Assembly (NCBI GenBank): GCA_918807975.1
Contig: OU964918.1
Location: forward strand, 23,978,477-24,042,476
Length of the DNA stretch: 64,000 bases
From: Aplidium turbinatum
Taxonomy: Eukaryota; Chordata; Ascidiacea; Aplousobranchia; Polyclinidae
Reading direction: 5' to 3'
Part shown: positions 48,670 through 62,769 of the stretch, one piece after another
Numbering within the stretch: position 1 is the first letter of the stretch
How the letters are laid out: every line of letters starts with the position of its first letter
Made by a program: the position numbers and the translations under genes
The notes under the pieces: model-generated
Database searches by the model: none
The model's input: only the letters and a program-made list of their open reading frames with translations
Told to the model about the DNA's origin: nothing

Positions 48670-51620
48670 TCAAAAAAATCTTTCTAAGACATTTCATACA
48701 GTGAAAAATAATTTTTTTTTGCGAAACTGTCTAATTCTTTTTGTTTGAAACTAACGTCATTAAAAAGTGTCTAAGAAAGTTTTTTTACGTACTAAAAGTG
48801 AAAATTATTGAAAAAAAATTGTCTTTTCAAAAAAAACTTTCTAAGACATTTCATACAGTGAAAAATTTTTTTTTTTTGCGAAACTATCCAATTCTTTTTG
48901 TTTGAAACTAACGTCATTAAAAATTGTCTAAGAAAGTTTTTTTACGTACTAAAAGTGAAAATTATTGAAAAAAAATTGTCTTTTTAAAAAAATTTTTCTA
49001 AGACATTTTATACAGTAAAAAATAATTTTTTTTTGCGAAACTGTCTAATTCTTTTTGTTTAAAACTAACATCATTAAAAATTGTCTAAGAAAGTTTTTTT
49101 ACGTACTAAAAGTGAAAATTATTGAAAAAAAATTGTCTTTTCAAAAAAATTTTCTAAGACATTTCATACAGTAAAAAATAATTTTTTTTTGCGAAACTAT
49201 CCAATTCTTTTTGTTTGAAACTAACGTCATTAAAAATTGTCTAAGAAAGTTTTTTTACGTATTAAAAGTGAAAATTATTGAAAAAAATTTTCTTTTCAAA
49301 AAAAATTTTCAAAAATTTTTCTAAGACATTTCATACAGTGAAAAATAATTTTTTTTTGCGAAACTGTCTAATTCTTTTTGTTTGAAACTAACGTCATTAA
49401 AAATTGTCTAAGAAAGTTTTTTTACGTACTAAAAGTGAAAATTATTGAAAAAAAATTGTCTTTTCAAAAAATTTTTCTAAGACATTTCATACAGTGAAAA
49501 ATAATTTTTTTTTGCGAAACTATCCAATTTTTTTTGTTTGAAACTAACGTCATTAAAAATTGTCTAAGAAAGTTTTTTTACGTATTAAAAGTGAAAATTA
49601 TTGAAAAAAATTTTCTTTTCAAAACAAATTTTCAAAAATTTTTCTAAGACATTTCTTAAAGTGAAAAATAATTTTTTTTTCCGAAACTGTCTAATTCTTT
49701 TTGTTTGAAACTAACGTCATTAAAAATTGTCTAAGAAAGTTTTTTTACGTACTAAAAGTGAAAATTATTGAAAAAAAATTGTCTTTTCAAAAAATTTTTC
49801 TAAGACATTTCATATAGTGAAAAATAATTTTTTTTTGCGAAACTATCCAATTCTTTTTGTTTGAAACTAACGTCATTAAAAATTGTCTAAGAAAGTTTTT
49901 TTACGTATTAAAAGTGAAAATTATTGAAAAAAATTTTCTTTTCAAAACAAATTTTCAAAATTTTTTCTAAGACATTTCATAAAGTGAAAAGTAATTTTTT
50001 TTGCGAAACTGTCTAATTCTTTTTGTTTGAAACTAACGTCATTAAAAATTGTCTAAGAAAGTTTTTTTACGTACTAAAAGTGAAAATTATTGAAAAAAAA
50101 TTGTCCTTTCAAAAAAATTTTTCTAAGACATTTCATACAGTGAAAAATAATTTTTTTTTGCGAAACTATCCAATTCTTTTTGTTTGAAACTAACGTCATT
50201 AAAAATTGTCTAAGAAAGTTTTTTTACGTACTAAAAGTGAAAATTATTGAAAAATAATTGTCTTTTTAAAAAAAAATTTTCTAAGACATTTCATACAGTG
50301 AAAAATAATTTTTTTTTGCGAAACTGTCTAATTCTTTTTGTTTGAAACTAACGTCATTAAAACTTGTCTAAGAAAGTTTTTTTACGTACTAAAAATGAAA
50401 ATTATTGAAAAAAAATTGTCTTTTCAAAAAAATTTTTCTAAGACATTTCATAAAGTGAAAAATAAATTTTTTTTTGCGAAACTATCCAATTCCTTTAGTT
50501 TGAAACTTACGTCATTAAAAATTGTCTAAGAAAGTTTTTTTACGAACTGAAAGTGAAAATTATTGAAAAAAAATTGTCTTTTCAAAAAAAACTTTCTAAG
50601 ACATTTCATACAGTGAAAAATAATTTTTTTTTTTGCGAAACTATCCAATTCTTTTTGTTTCAAACTAACGTCATTAAAAATTGTCTAAGAAAGTTTTTTT
50701 ACGTACTAAAAGTGAAAATTATTGAAAAAAGTTTTCTTTTCAAAAAAAATTTTCAAAAATTTTTCTAAGACATTTCATACAGTGAAAAATAATTTTTTTT
50801 TGCGAAACTGTCTAATCCTTTTTGTTTGAAACTAACGTCATTAAAAATTGTCTAAGAAAGTTTTTTTACGTACTAAAAGAAAATGTTATTGAAAAAAAAT
50901 TGTCTTTTCAAAAAAATTTTTCTAAGACATTTCATACAATGAAAAATAATTTTTTATGGCGAAACTGTCTAATTCTTTTTGTTTGAAACTAACGTCATTA
51001 AAAATTGTCTAAGAAAGTTTTTTTACGTACTAAAAGTAAAAATTATTGAAAAAAAATTGTCTTTTCAAAAAAATTTTTCTAAGACATTTCATACAGTGAA
51101 AAATAATTTTTTTTTGCGAAACTATCCAATTCTTTTTGTTTGAAACTAACGTCATTAAAAATTGTCTAAGAAAGTTTTTTTACGTACTAAAAGTGAAAAT
51201 TATTGAAAAAAAATTGTCTTTTCAAAAAAAGTTTTCTAAGACATTTCATACAGTGAAAAATAATTTTTTTTTGCGAAACTGTCTAATTCTTTTTGTTTGA
51301 AACTAACGTCATTAAAACTTGTCTAAGAAAGTTTTTTTACGTACTAAAAGTGAAAATTATTGAAAAAAAATTGTCTTTTCAAAAAAATTTTTCTAAGACA
51401 TTTCATACAGTGAAAAACAAATTTTTTTTTGCGAAACTATCCAATTCCTTTAGTTAGAAACTTACGTCATTAAAAATTGTCTAAGAAAGTTTTTTTACGT
51501 ACTAAAAGTGAAAATTATTGAAAAAAAATTGTCTTTTCAAAAAAATTTTTCTAAGACATTTCATACAGTGAAAAATAATTTTTTTTGGCGAAACTGTCTA
51601 ATTCTTTTTGTTTGAAACTA
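48670..51620 (+). repeat. 2.95-kb block repeated 14.57 kb away, copy 2
   Basis: Counterpart of 34100-37050. The match ends near 51.62 kb, where AAAAGTGTC replaces AAACTTGTC. The right half of this block (from about 50.34 kb) also founds the variants of the 4.8-kb repeat further right. Confidence 0.88.
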
Positions 51621-54600
51621 ACGTCATTAAAAAGTGTCTAAGAAAGTTTTTTTACGTACTAAAAGTGAAAATCATTGAAAAAAAATTGTCTTTTCAAAAA
51701 AAACTTTCTAAAACATTTCATACAGTGAAAACTTTTTTTTTTTTGCGAAACTATCCAATTCTTTTTGTTTGAAACTAACGTCATTAAAAATTGTCTAAGA
51801 AAGTTTTTTTACGTACTAAAAGTGAAAATTATTGAAAAAAAAATGTTTTTCTTTTAAATATTTTCTAAGACATTTCATACAGTAAAAAATAAACTTTTTT
51901 TTGCGAAACTATCCAATTCTTTTTGTTTGAAACTAACGTCATTAAAACTTGTCTAAGAAAGTTTTTTTACGTACTAAAAGTGAAAATTATTGAAAAAAAA
52001 TTGTCTTTTCAAAAAAATTTTTCTAAGACATTTCATACAGTGAAAAATAATTTTTTTTTGCGAAACTGTCTAATTCTTTTTGTTTGAAACTAACGTCATG
52101 AAAAATTGTCTAAGAAAGTTTTTTTACGTACTAAAAGTGAAAATTATTGAAAAAAAATTGTCTTTTCAAAAAAATTTTCTAAGACATTTCATACAGTGAA
52201 AAATAATTTTTTTTTGCGAAACTGTCCAATTCTTTTTGTTTGAAACTAACGTCATTAAAAATTGTCCAAGAAAGTTTTTTTACGTACTAAAAGTGAAAAT
52301 TATTGAAAAAAAATTGTCTTTTCAAAAAAATTTTTTAAGACATTTCATACAGTGAAAAATAATTTTTTTTTGCGAAACTATCCAATTCCTTTTGTTTAAA
52401 ACTAACGTCATTAAAAATTGTCTAAGAAAGTTTTTTTACGAACTAAAATTGAAAATTATTGAAAAAAAATTGTCTTTTCAAAAAAATTTTCCAAGACATT
52501 TCATACAGCAAAAAATAATTTTTTTTTGCAAAACTGTCTAATTCTTTTTGTTTGAAACTAACGTCATTAAAAATTGTCTAAGAAAGTTTTTTTACGTATT
52601 AAAAGTGAAAATTATTTAAAAAAATTTTCTTTTCAAAAAAAACTTAAAAAAATTTTTCTAAGACATTTCATACAGTGAAAAATAATTTTTTTTTGCGAAA
52701 CTGTCTAATTCTTTTTGTTTGAAACTAACGTCATTAAAAACTGTCTAAGAAAGTTTTTTTACGTACTAAAAGTGAAAATTATTGAAAAAAAATTGTCTTT
52801 TCAAAAAAATTTTTCTAAGACATTTCATACAGTGAAAAATAATTTTTTTTTGCGAAACTATCCAATTCTTTTTGTTTGAAACTAACGTCATTAAAAATTG
52901 CCTAAGAAAGTTTTTTTACGTACTAAAAGTGAAAATTATTGAAAAAAATTGTCTTTTCAAAAAAATTTTTCTAAGACCTTTCATACAGTAAAAAATAATT
53001 TTTTTTTACGAAACTATTCAATTCTTTTTGTTTGAAACTAACGTCATTAAAAATTGTCTAAGAAAGTTTTTTTACGTATTAAAAGTGAAAATTATTGAAA
53101 AAAATTTTCTTTTCAAAAAAAATTTCCAATAACTTTTCTAAGACATTTCATACAGTGAAAAATAATTTTTTTTTGCGAAACTGTCTAATTCTTTTTGTTT
53201 GAAACTAACGTCATTAAAAATTGTCTAAGAAAGTTTTTTTACGTACTAAAAGTAAATATTATTGAAAAAAAATTGTCTTTTCAAAAAATTTTTCTAAGAC
53301 ATTTCATACAATGAAAAATAATTTTTTTTTGCGAAACTGTCTAATTCTTTTTGTTTGAAACTAACGTCATTAAAAATTGTCTAAGAAAGTTTTTTTACGT
53401 ACTAAAAGTGAAAATTATTGAAAAAAAATTGTCTTTTCAAAAAATTTTTCTAAGACATTTCATACAGTGAAAAATAATTTTTTTTTGCAAAATTTTCCAA
53501 TTTTTTTTGTTTAAAACTAACGTCATTAAAAATTGTCTAAGAAAGTTTTTTTACGTATTAAAAGTGAAAATTATTGAAAAAAATTTTCTTTTCAAAAAAA
53601 ATTTAAAAAAATTTTTCTAAGACATTTCATACAGTGAAAAATAATTTTTTTTTGCGAAACTATCCAATTCTTTTTGTTTGAAACTAACGTCATTAAAAAT
53701 TGTCTAAGAAAGTTTTTTTACGTACTAAAAGTGAAAATTATTGAAAAATAATTGTCTTTTTAAAAAAAAATTTTCTAAGACATTTCATACAGTGAAAAAT
53801 AATTTTTTTTTGCGAAACTGTCTAATTCTTTTTGTTTGAAACTTACGTCATTAAAACTTGTCTAAGCAAGTTTTTTTACGTACTAAAAATGAAAATTATT
53901 GAAAAAAAATTGTCTTTTCAAAAAAATTTTTCTAAGACATTTCATAAAGTGAAAAATAAATTTTTTTTTGCGAAACTATCCAATTCCTTTAGTTTGAAAC
54001 TTACGTCATTAAAAATTGTCTAAGAAAGTTTTTTTACGAACTGAAAGTGAAAATTATTGAAAAAAAATTGTCTTTTCAAAAAAAACTTTCTAAGACATTT
54101 CATACAGTGAAAAATAATTTTTTTTTTTGCGAAACTATCCAATTCCTTTTGTTTCAAACTAACGTCATTAAAAATTGTCTAAGAAAGTTTTTTTACGTAC
54201 TAAAAGTGAAAATTATTGAAAAAAATTTTCTTTTCAAAAAAAATTTTCAAAAATTTTTCTAAGACATTTCATACAGTGAAAAATAATTTTTTTTTGCGAA
54301 ACTGTCTAATTCTTTTTGTTTGAAACTAACGTCATTAAAAATTGTCTAAGAAAGTTTTTTTACGTACTAAAAGTAAATATTATTGAAAAAAAATTGTCTT
54401 TTCAAAAAAATTTTCTAAGACATTTCATACAATGAAAAATAATTTTTTATGGCGAAACTGTCTAATTCTTTTTGTTTGAAACTAACGTCATTAAAAATTG
54501 TCTAAGAAAGTTTTTTTACGTACTAAAAGTGAAAATTATTGAAAAAAAATTGTCTTTTCAAAAAAATTTTTCTAAGACATTTCATACAGTGAAAAATAAT

Positions 54601-55775
54601 TTTTTTTTGCGAAACTATCCAATTCTTTTTGTTTGAAACTAACGTCATTAAAAATTGTCTAAGAAAGTTTTTTTACGTACTAAAAGTGAAAATTATTGAA
54701 AAAAAATTGTCTTTTTAAAAAAAAGTTTTCTAAGACATTTCATACAGTGAAAAATAATTTTTTTTTGCGAAACTGTCTAATTCTTTTTGTTTGAAACTAA
54801 CGTCATTAAAACTTGTCTAAGAAAGTTTTTTTACGTACTAAAAGTGAAAATTATTGAAAAAAAATTGTCTTTTCAAAAAAATTTTTCTAAGACATTTCAT
54901 ACAGTGAAAAATAAATTTTTTTTTGCGAAACTATCCAATTCCTTTAGTTAGAAACTTACGTCATTAAAAATTGTCTAAGAAAGTTTTTTTACGTACTAAA
55001 AATGAAAATTATTGAAAAAAAATTGTCTTTTAAAAAAAATTTTTCTAAGACATTTCATACAGTGAAAAATAATTTTTTTTGGCGAAACTGTCTAATTCTT
55101 TTTGTTTGAAACTAACGTCATTAAAAAGTGTCTAAGAAAGTTTTTTTACGTACTAAAAGTGAAAATCATTGAAAAAAAATTGTCTTTTCAAAAAAAACTT
55201 TCTAAAACATTTCATACAGTGAAAACTTTTTTTTTTTTGCGAAACTATCCAATTCTTTTTGTTTGAAACTAACGTCATTAAAAATTGTCTAAGAAAGTTT
55301 TTTTACGTACTAAAAGTGAAAATTATTGAAAAAAAAATGTTTTTCTTTTAAATATTTTCTAAGACATTTCATACAGTAAAAAATAAACTTTTTTTTGCGA
55401 AACTATCCAATTCTTTTTGTTTGAAACTAACGTCATTAAAACTTGTCTAAGAAAGTTTTTTTACGTACTAAAAGTGAAAATTATTGAAAAAAAATTGTCT
55501 TTTCAAAAAAATTTTTCTAAGACATTTCATACAGTGAAAAATAATTTTTTTTTGCGAAACTGTCTAATTCTTTTTGTTTGAAACTAACGTCATGAAAAAT
55601 TGTCTAAGAAAGCTTTTTTACGTACTAAAAGTGAAAATTATTGAAAAAAAATTGTCTTTTCAAAAAAATTTTTCTAAGACATTTCATACAGTGAAAAATA
55701 ATTTTTTTTGCGAAACTGTCCAATTCTTTTTGTTTGAAACTAACGTCATTAAAAATTGTCTAAGAAAGTTTTTTT

Positions 55776-56006
55776 ACGTACTAAAAGTGAAAATTATTGA
55801 AAAAAAATTGTCTTTTCAAAAAAATTTTTTAAGACATTTCATACAGTGAAAAATAATTTTTTTTTGCGAAACTATCCAATTTGCAAAATTTAAAAAAATT
55901 TTTCTAAGACATTTCATACAGTGAAAAATAATTTTTTTTTGCGAAACTGTCTAATTCTTTTTGTTTGAAACTAACGTCATTAAAAACTGTCTAAGAAAGT
56001 TTTTTT
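55776..56006 (+). repeat. 231-bp hybrid monomer, copy 1
   Basis: A 157-bp monomer followed by a 74-bp remnant. CTATCCAATTTGCAAAATTT joins the middle of one monomer to the AAAAAAATTTTTC block of another, skipping about 83 bp. Landmarks ACGTAC at 55776 and 56007. Confidence 0.88.
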
Positions 56007-57593
56007 ACGTACTAAAAGTGAAAATTATTGAAAAAAAATTGTCTTTTCAAAAAAATTTTTCTAAGACATTTCATACAGTGAAAAATAATTTTTTTTTGCG
56101 AAACTATCCAATTCTTTTTGTTTGAAACTAACGTCATTAAAAATTGCCTAAGAAAGTTTTTTTACGTACTAAAAGTGAAAATTATTGAAAAAAAATTGTC
56201 TTTTCAAAAATATTTTCTAAGACATTTCATACAGTAAAAAATAATTTTTTTTTACGAAACTATTCAATTCTTTTTGTTTGAAACTAACGTCATTAAAAAT
56301 TGTCTAAGAAAGTTTTTTTACGTATTAAAAGTGAAAATTATTGAAAAAAATTTTCTTTTCAAAAAAAATTTCCAATAACTTTTCTAAGACATTTCATACA
56401 GTGAAAAATAATTTTTTTTTGCGAAACTGTCTAATTCTTTTTGTTTGAAACTAACGTCATTAAAAATTGTCTAAAAAAGTTTTTTTACGTACTAAAAGTA
56501 AATATTATTGAAAAAAAATTGTCTTTTCAAAAAATTTTTCTAAGACATTTCATACAGTGAAAAATAATTTTTTTTTGCAAAACTTTCCAATTTTTTTTGT
56601 TTAAAACTAACGTCATTAAAAATTGTCTAAGAAAGTTTTTTTACGTATTAAAAGTGAAAATTATTGAAAAAAATTTTCTTTTCAAAAAAAATTTAAAAAA
56701 ATTTTTCTAAGACATTTCATACAGTGAAAAATAATTTTTTTTTGCGAAACTGTCTAATTCTTTTTGTTTGAAACTAACGTCATTAAAAACTGTCTAAGAA
56801 AGTTTTTTTACGTACTAAAAGTGAAAATTATTGAAAAAAAATTGTCTTTTCAAAAAAATTTTTCTAAGACATTTCATACAGTGAAAAATAAATTTTTTTT
56901 TGCGAAACTATCCAATTCCTTTAGTTTGAAACTTACGTCATTAAAAATTGTCTAAGAAAGTTTTTTTACGAACTGAAAGTGAAAATTATTGAAAAAAAAT
57001 TGTCTTTTCAAAAAAATTTTTCTAAGACATTTCATACAGTGGAAAATAATTTTTTTTGGCGAAACTGTCTAATTCTTTTTGTTTGAAACTAACGTCATTA
57101 AAAAGTGTCTAAGAAAGTTTTTTTACGTACTAAAAGTGAAAATTATTGAAAAAAAATTGTCTTTTCAAAAAAAACTTTCTAAGACATTTCATACAGTGAA
57201 AAAATTTTTTTTTTTGCGAAACTGTCCAATTCTTTTTGTTGGAAACTAACGTCATTAAAAATTGTCTAAGAAAGTTTTTTTACGTACTAAAAGTGAAAGT
57301 TATTGAAAAAAAATTGTCTTTTTAAAAAAATTTTTCTAAGACATTTTATACAGTAAAAAATAATTTTTTTTTGCGAAACTGTCTAATTCTTTTTGTTTGA
57401 AACTAACGTCATTAAAAATTGTCTAAGAAAGTTTTTTTACGCAATAAAAGTGAAAATTATTGAAAAAAATTGTCTTTTCAAAAAGTTTTTCTAAGACATT
57501 TCATACAGTGAAAAATAATTTTTTTTTGCGAAACTATCCAATTCTTTTTGTTTGAAACTAACGTCATTAAAAATTGTCTAAGAAAGCTTTTTT

Positions 57594-57725
57594 ACGTATT
57601 AAAAGTGAAAATTATTGAAAAAAATTTTCTTTTCATAAAGTGAAAAATAATTTTTTTTTGCGAAACTGTCTAATTCTTTTTGTTTGAAACTAACGTCATG
57701 AAAAATTGTCTAAGAAAGTTTTTTT
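57594..57725 (+). repeat. 132-bp deleted monomer, copy 1
   Basis: ACGTAT at 57594 to ACGTAC at 57726. TTTTCTTTTCATAAAGTG joins directly across the missing AAAAAATTTTTCTAAGACATT region. The short repeat TTTTCA/TTTCAT at the junction suggests a deletion between micro-homologies. Confidence 0.9.
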
Positions 57726-60584
57726 ACGTACTAAAAGTGAAAATTATTGAAAAAAAATTGTCTTTTCAAAAAAATTTTCTAAGACATTTCATACAGTGAA
57801 AAATAATTTTTTTTTGCGAAACTGTCCAATTCTTTTTGTTTGAAACTAACGTCATTAAAAATTGTCTAAGAAAGTTTTTTTACGTACTAAAAGTGAAAAT
57901 TATTGAAAAAAAATTGTCTTTTCAAAAAAATTTTTTAAGACATTTCATACAGTGAAAAATAATTTTTTTTTGCGAAACTATCCAATTCCTTTTGTTTAAA
58001 ACTAACGTCATTAAAAATTGTCTAAGAAAGTTTTTTTACGAACTAAAATTGAAAATTATTGAAAAAAAATTGTCTTTTCAAAAAAATTTTCCAAGACATT
58101 TCATACAGCAAAAAATAATTTTTTTTTGCAAAACTGTCTAATTCTTTTTGTTTGAAACTAACGTCATTAAAAATTGTCTAAGAAAGTTTTTTTACGTATT
58201 AAAAGTGAAAATTATTTAAAAAAATTTTCTTTTCAAAAAAAACTTAAAAAAATTTTTCTAAGACATTTCATACAGTGAAAAATAATTTTTTTTTGCGAAA
58301 CTGTCTAATTCTTTTTGTTTGAAACTAACGTCATTAAAAACTGTCTAAGAAAGTTTTTTTACGTATTAAAAGTGAAAATTATTTAAAAAAATTTTCTTTT
58401 CAAAAAAAACTTAAAAAAATTTTTCTAAGACATTTCATACAGTGAAAAATAATTTTTTTTTGCGAAACTATCCAATTCTTTTTGTTTGAAACTAACGTCA
58501 TTAAAAATTGTCTAAGAAAGTTTTTTTACGTACTAAAAGTGAAAATTATTGAAAAATAATTGTCTTTTTAAAAAAAAATTTTCTAAGACATTTCATACAG
58601 TGAAAAATAATTTTTTTTTGCGAAACTGTCTAATTCTTTTTGTTTGAAACTAACGTCATTAAAACTTGTCTAAGCAAGTTTTTTTACGTACTAAAAATGA
58701 AAATTATTGAAAAAAAATTGTCTTTTCAAAAAAATTTTTCTAAGACATTTCATAAAGTGAAAAATAAATTTTTTTTTGCGAAACTATCCAATTCCTTTAG
58801 TTTGAAACTTACGTCATTAAAAATTGTCTAAGAAAGTTTTTTTACGAACTGAAAGTGAAAATTATTGAAAAAAAATTGTCTTTTCAAAAAAAACTTTCTA
58901 AGACATTTCATACAGTGAAAAATAATTTTTTTTTTTGCGAAACTATCCAATTCTTTTTGTTTCAAACTAACGTCATTAAAAATTGTCTAAGAAAGTTTTT
59001 TTACGTACTAAAAGTGAAAATTATTGAAAAAAATTTTCTTTTCAAAAAAAATTTTCAAAAATTTTTCTAAGACATTTCATACAGTGAAAAATAATTTTTT
59101 TTTGCGAAACTGTCTAATTCTTTTTGTTTGAAACTAACGTCATTAAAAATTGTCTAAGAAAGTTTTTTTACGTACTAAAAGTAAATATTATTGAAAAAAA
59201 ATTGTCTTTTCAAAAAAATTTTTCTAAGACATTTCATACAATGAAAAATAATTTTTTATGGCGAAACTGTCTAATTCTTTTTGTTTGAAACTAACGTCAT
59301 TAAAAATTGTCTAAGAAAGTTTTTTTACGTACTAAAAGTGAAAATTATTGAAAAAAAATTGTCTTTTCAAAAAAATTTTTCTAAGACATTTCATACAGTG
59401 AAAAATAATTTTTTTTTGCGAAACTATCCAATTCTTTTTGTTTGAAACTAACGTCATTAAAAATTGTCTAAGAAAGTTTTTTTACGTACTAAAAGTGAAA
59501 ATTATTGAAAAAAAATTGTCTTTTTAAAAAAAAGTTTTCTAAGACATTTCATACAGTGAAAAATAATTTTTTTTTGCGAAACTGTCTAATTCTTTTTGTT
59601 TGAAACTAACGTCATTAAAACTTGTCTAAGAAAGTTTTTTTACGTACTAAAAGTGAAAATTATTGAAAAAAAATTGTCTTTTCAAAAAAATTTTTCTAAG
59701 ACATTTCATACAGTGAAAAATAAATTTTTTTTTGCGAAACTATCCAATTCCTTTAGTTAGAAACTTACGTCATTAAAAATTGTCTAAGAAAGTTTTTTTA
59801 CGTACTAAAAATGAAAATTATTGAAAAAAAATTGTCTTTTAAAAAAAATTTTTCTAAGACATTTCATACAGTGAAAAATAATTTTTTTTGGCGAAACTGT
59901 CTAATTCTTTTTGTTTGAAACTAACGTCATTAAAAAGTGTCTAAGAAAGTTTTTTTACGTACTAAAAGTGAAAATCATTGAAAAAAAATTGTCTTTTCAA
60001 AAAAAACTTTCTAAAACATTTCATACAGTGAAAACTTTTTTTTTTTTGCGAAAATATACAATTCTTTTTGTTTGAAACTAACGTCATTAAAAATTGTCTA
60101 AGAAAGTTTTTTTACGTACTAAAAGTGAAAATTATTGAAAAAAAAATGTTTTTCTTTTAAATATTTTCTAAGACATTTCATACAGTAAAAAATAAACTTT
60201 TTTTTGCGAAACTATCCAATTCTTTTTGTTTGAAACTAACGTCATTAAAACTTGTCTAAGAAAGTTTTTTTACGTACTAAAAGTGAAAATTATTGAAAAA
60301 AAATTGTCTTTTCAAAAAAATTTTTCTAAGACATTTCATACAGTGAAAAATAATTTTTTTTTGCGAAACTGTCTAATTCTTTTTGTTTGAAACTAACGTC
60401 ATGAAAAATTGTCTAAGAAAGTTTTTTTACGTACTAAAAGTGAAAATTATTGAAAAAAAATTGTCTTTTCAAAAAAATTTTTCTAAGACATTTCATACAG
60501 TGAAAAATAATTTTTTTTGCGAAACTGTCCAATTCTTTTTGTTTGAAACTAACGTCATTAAAAATTGTCTAAGAAAGTTTTTTT

Positions 60585-60815
60585 ACGTACTAAAAGTGAA
60601 AATTATTGAAAAAAAATTGTCTTTTCAAAAAAATTTTTTAAGACATTTCATACAGTGAAAAATAATTTTTTTTTGCGAAACTATCCAATTTGCGAAATTT
60701 AAAAAAATTTTTCTAAGACATTTCATACAGTGAAAAATAATTTTTTTTTGCGAAACTGTCTAATTCTTTTTGTTTGAAACTAACGTCATTAAAAACTGTC
60801 TAAGAAAGTTTTTTT
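60585..60815 (+). repeat. 231-bp hybrid monomer, copy 2
   Basis: Same junction as at 55776, reading CCAATTTGCGAAATTT near 60686. It is spread by the 4.8-kb repeat. Confidence 0.88.
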
Positions 60816-62558
60816 ACGTACTAAAAGTGAAAATTATTGAAAAAAAATTGTCTTTTCAAAAAAATTTTTCTAAGACATTTCATACAGTGAAAAATAATTT
60901 TTTTTTGCGAAACTATCCAATTCTTTTTGTTTGAAACTAACGTCATTAAAAATTGCCTAAGAAAGTTTTTTTACGTACTAAAAGTGAAAATTATTGAAAA
61001 AAAATTGTCTTTTCAAAAATATTTTCTAAGACATTTCATACAGTAAAAAATAATTTTTTTTTACGAAACTATTCAATTCTTTTTGTTTGAAACTAACGTC
61101 ATTAAAAATTGTCTAAGAAAGTTTTTTTACGTATTAAAAGTGAAAATTATTGAAAAAAATTTTCTTTTCAAAAAAAATTTCCAATAACTTTTCTAAGACA
61201 TTTCATACAGTGAAAAATAATTTTTTTTTGCGAAACTGTCTAATTCTTTTTGTTTGAAACTAACGTCATTAAAAATTGTCTAAAAAAGTTTTTTTACGTA
61301 CTAAAAGTAAATATTATTGAAAAAAAATTGTCTTTTCAAAAAATTTTTCTAAGACATTTCATACAATGAAAAATAATTTTTTTTTGCGAAACTGTCTAAT
61401 TCTTTTTGTTTGAAACTAACGTCATTAAAAATTGTCTAAGAAAGTTTTTTTACGTACTAAAAGTGAAAATTATTGAAAAAAAATTGTCTTTTCAAAAAAT
61501 TTTTCTAAGACATTTCATACAGTGAAAAATAATTTTTTTTTGCAAAACTTTCCAATTTTTTTTGTTTAAAACTAACGTCATTAAAAATTGTCTAAGAAAG
61601 TTTTTTTACGTATTAAAAGTGAAAATTATTGAAAAAAATTTTCTTTTCAAAAAAAATTTAAAAAAATTTTTCTAAGACATTTCATACAGTGAAAAATAAT
61701 TTTTTTTTGCGAAACTGTCTAATTCTTTTTGTTTGAAACTAACGTCATTAAAAACTGTCTAAGAAAGTTTTTTTACGTACTAAAAGTGAAAATTATTGAA
61801 AAAAAATTGTCTTTTCAAAAAAATTTTTCTAAGACATTTCATACAGTGAAAAATAAATTTTTTTTTGCGAAACTATCCAATTCCTTTAGTTTGAAACTTA
61901 CGTCATTAAAAATTGTCTAAGAAAGTTTTTTTACGAACTGAAAGTGAAAATTATTGAAAAAAAATTGTCTTTTCAAAAAAATTTTTCTAAGACATTTCAT
62001 ACAGTGGAAAATAATTTTTTTTGGCGAAACTGTCTAATTCTTTTTGTTTGAAACTAACGTCATTAAAAAGTGTCTAAGAAAGTTTTTTTACGTACTAAAA
62101 GTGAAAATTATTGAAAAAAATTTGTCTTTTCAAAAAAAACTTTCTAAGACATTTCATACAGTGAAAAAATTTTTTTTTTTGCGAAACTATCCAATTCTTT
62201 TTGTTGGAAACTAACGTCATTAAAAAGTGTCTAAGAAAGTTTTTTTACGTACTAAAAGTGAAAATTATTGAAAAAAAATTGTCTTTTTAAAAAAATTTTT
62301 CTAAGACATTTTATACAGTAAAAAATAATTTTTTTTTGCGAAACTGTCTAATTCTTTTTGTTTGAAACTAACGTCATTAAAAATTGTCTAAGAAAGTTTT
62401 TTTACGCAATAAAAGTGAAAATTATTGAAAAAAATTGTCTATTCAAAAAGTTTTTCTAAGACATTTCATACAGTGAAAAATAATTTTTTTTTGCGAAACT
62501 ATCCAATTCTTTTTGTTTGAAACTAACGTCATTAAAAATTGTCTAAGAAAGCTTTTTT

Positions 62559-62690
62559 ACGTATTAAAAGTGAAAATTATTGAAAAAAATTTTCTTTTCA
62601 TAAAGTGAAAAATAATTTTTTTTTCCGAAACTGTCTAATTCTTTTTGTTTGAAACTAACGTCATTAAAAATTGTCTAAGAAAGTTTTTTT
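62559..62690 (+). repeat. 132-bp deleted monomer, copy 2
   Basis: Identical deletion junction to 57594, 4,965 bp downstream. The monomer is followed by a T-run-CCGAAAC variant. Confidence 0.9.
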
Positions 62691-62769
62691 ACGTACTAAA
62701 AGTGAAAATTATTGAAAAAAAATTGTCTTTTCAAAAAAATTTTTCTAAGACATTTCATACAGTGAAAAA

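Larger units (their letters stand above)
53640..58449 (+). repeat. 4.8-kb higher-order repeat, copy 1
   Basis: Corresponds to the next unit at 4,808 bp, rising to 4,965 bp after about 56.5 kb because copy 2 has one extra monomer. Markers: GAAAAATAATTGTC, GTCTAAGCAAG (58671 in copy 2), TTTATGGCG, a TGTTTTTCTTTTAAATATTT monomer near 55340, AACGTCATGAAAAATTG near 55590, the 231-bp hybrid monomer, CCAATAACTTTTC and the 132-bp monomer. The first 1.8 kb also matches 50.34-52.1 kb at 3,494 bp. Confidence 0.85.
58450..62769 (+). repeat. 4.8-kb higher-order repeat, copy 2
   Basis: Same ordered markers as copy 1. It gains a monomer near 61.36 kb (CATACAATG type) and lacks the roughly 0.8-kb tail of copy 1 (57.66-58.45 kb), so its own length is about 4.3 kb. 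Confidence 0.83.
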
